A stretch of DNA of 64,000 nucleotides, from positions 180,058-244,057 of the forward strand of contig JAUJOJ010000001.1 of NCBI GenBank assembly GCA_030447665.1. The letters run 5' to 3'. Positions 63,517 through 64,000 of the stretch are shown here, one piece after another. Numbering within the stretch: position 1 is the first letter of the stretch; each line of letters begins with the position of its first letter. The notes beneath the pieces were generated by a model, which worked only from the letters and a program-made list of their open reading frames with translations, searched no databases and was not told where the DNA came from. Both the position numbers and the translations under genes were made by a program. Origin of the DNA: Allosphingosinicella sp. (GTDB taxonomy: Bacteria > Pseudomonadota > Alphaproteobacteria > Sphingomonadales > Sphingomonadaceae).

Positions 63517-63531
63517 TTTCATATGGCTGAG

Positions 63532-63577
63532 ACCTTGATTCACGGATCAGGCTGATTCAGCCTGATCCGATCAAGGT
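63532..63577. repeat. Nested hairpin between S9 peptidase and asd
   Basis: GGATCAGGCTG/CAGCCTGATCC (63544-63568) is enclosed by ACCTTGAT/ATCAAGGT (63532-63577). It lies about 40 bases beyond the stop of the S9 peptidase gene. It shares the GGCTGATNCAGCC core with the hairpin after ahcY. Confidence 0.7.
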
Positions 63578-63616
63578 CGAAGGGCGAGCCGCGGCAATGC
63601 AATGCAACGCAATGTG

Positions 63617-64000
63617 CTACTCCTTCCCCTTCACGGTCCGGTCGAGGAAGGATTCGATCGTCCGCCACAAATGCGTCTGCCGTTCCTCGCCCGTGATAGC
63701 ATGGGTGGCGCCGGGATAGACCATCAGCTCGAACGGGCGCTTCTGCTCTTGGAGCCGGGCGATCAGCGCGGTGGTGTTCTCGAAGACGACATTGTCGTCC
63801 GCCATGCCGTGGAGGATCAGCAGCGGATCGGCGATCTTGCCGGCATCGCGCAGCGCGCTCGCAGCCTCATAGGGCTTCGGATCGATCGAGGGGTTGCCGA
63901 GGAAGCGCTCGGTATAATGAGTGTCGTACAGCTCCCAGCGCGTCACCGGCGCTCCCGACACGCCGGCGGCATAGGCGCCGGGCGAAGCCTCCAGCAGCTT
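63617..64000 (-). CDS. S9-family serine peptidase, C-terminal part
   Basis: Only the last 127 codons are inside the window; the 5' end lies beyond the right edge. The visible alpha/beta-hydrolase end has the catalytic Asp in DPLLILHGMADDNVVFENTT and the His in ELMVYPGATHAITGEERQTH, as in dipeptidyl-peptidase IV or prolyl oligopeptidase-like enzymes. ALIARLQEQKRPF between them is typical. The active Ser and the propeller domain would be upstream, so the subfamily cannot be settled, though the spacing resembles DPP IV. Confidence 0.85.
   Translation of the reverse strand, partial: KLLEASPGAYAAGVSGAPVTRWELYDTHYTERFLGNPSIDPKPYEAASALRDAGKIADPLLILHGMADDNVVFENTTALIARLQEQKRPFELMVYPGATHAITGEERQTHLWRTIESFLDRTVKGKE

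Overview
The window is about 66% GC chromosomal DNA from an alphaproteobacterium, most likely a sphingomonad (order Sphingomonadales). Supporting signs are the divergent pckA / chvI-chvG-hprK-rapZ-EIIA-HPr arrangement, a DivL-type kinase with Tyr in place of the H-box His, AmgK/MurU cell-wall recycling, a SurA-LptD-PdxA-RsmA operon, a sphingomonad-style TonB-dependent receptor and several short secreted or membrane proteins of sphingomonad type. It reads as core genome. I see no prophage, integrase, transposase, CRISPR array, rRNA or tRNA gene.

Layout. 0-5 kb (minus): DUF2066-like protein, hda, ppk and ppx, i.e. replication control and polyphosphate metabolism. 5-7 kb (plus): purM-purN, convergent with ndk; then holC and pepA. 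9.7-15.4 kb (plus): lptD-surA-pdxA-rsmA. 15.5-23 kb (mostly minus): a gluzincin-like protein, a TPR protein, rsmB, guaB, an M28 peptidase and a CitE-like lyase. 23-26.4 kb: SPFH-NfeD pair, DUF2171/PRC-barrel protein and small proteins. 26.5-33.8 kb: pckA diverging from chvI-chvG-hprK-rapZ-EIIA(Man)-HPr, then an rRNA methyltransferase. 33.8-43.4 kb: accessory-looking small genes (rmuC, a copper-storage protein, def, YciI, an SDR, a two-domain retropepsin, an HhH protein, a glutamine amidotransferase, a dioxygenase, and a secreted protein with a duplicated Cys motif). 43.4-50.9 kb (minus): divL-tsaE-amgK-murU-addB. 51-54.3 kb: a large TonB-dependent receptor. 54.6-57.8 kb: ahcY with an elaborate upstream region, algH, a peroxiredoxin and a small membrane protein. 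58-64 kb (minus): asd, a VapBC-like toxin-antitoxin pair, a GFA protein, an alpha/beta hydrolase, an M2 dipeptidase, a YbjN protein, and the end of an S9 peptidase at the right edge.

Two patterns run across the window. First, about a third of the recognisable genes, including usually essential ones (ndk, def, ahcY, asd), are broken by single-base indels that restore perfectly conserved protein once corrected. This points to an unpolished assembly rather than real pseudogenes, and I annotate such genes at full length with the shifts noted. Second, the intergenic spaces carry several families of short palindromic, MITE-like repeats. Some supply stop codons or protein C-termini to their neighbours, and one lies between a perfect 20-bp palindrome (probable operator) and ahcY.

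I did not find a clearly new multi-gene system. The strongest leads are the ahcY upstream architecture, the nested repeat families, the DivL-type kinase and the duplicated-Cys-motif secreted protein.
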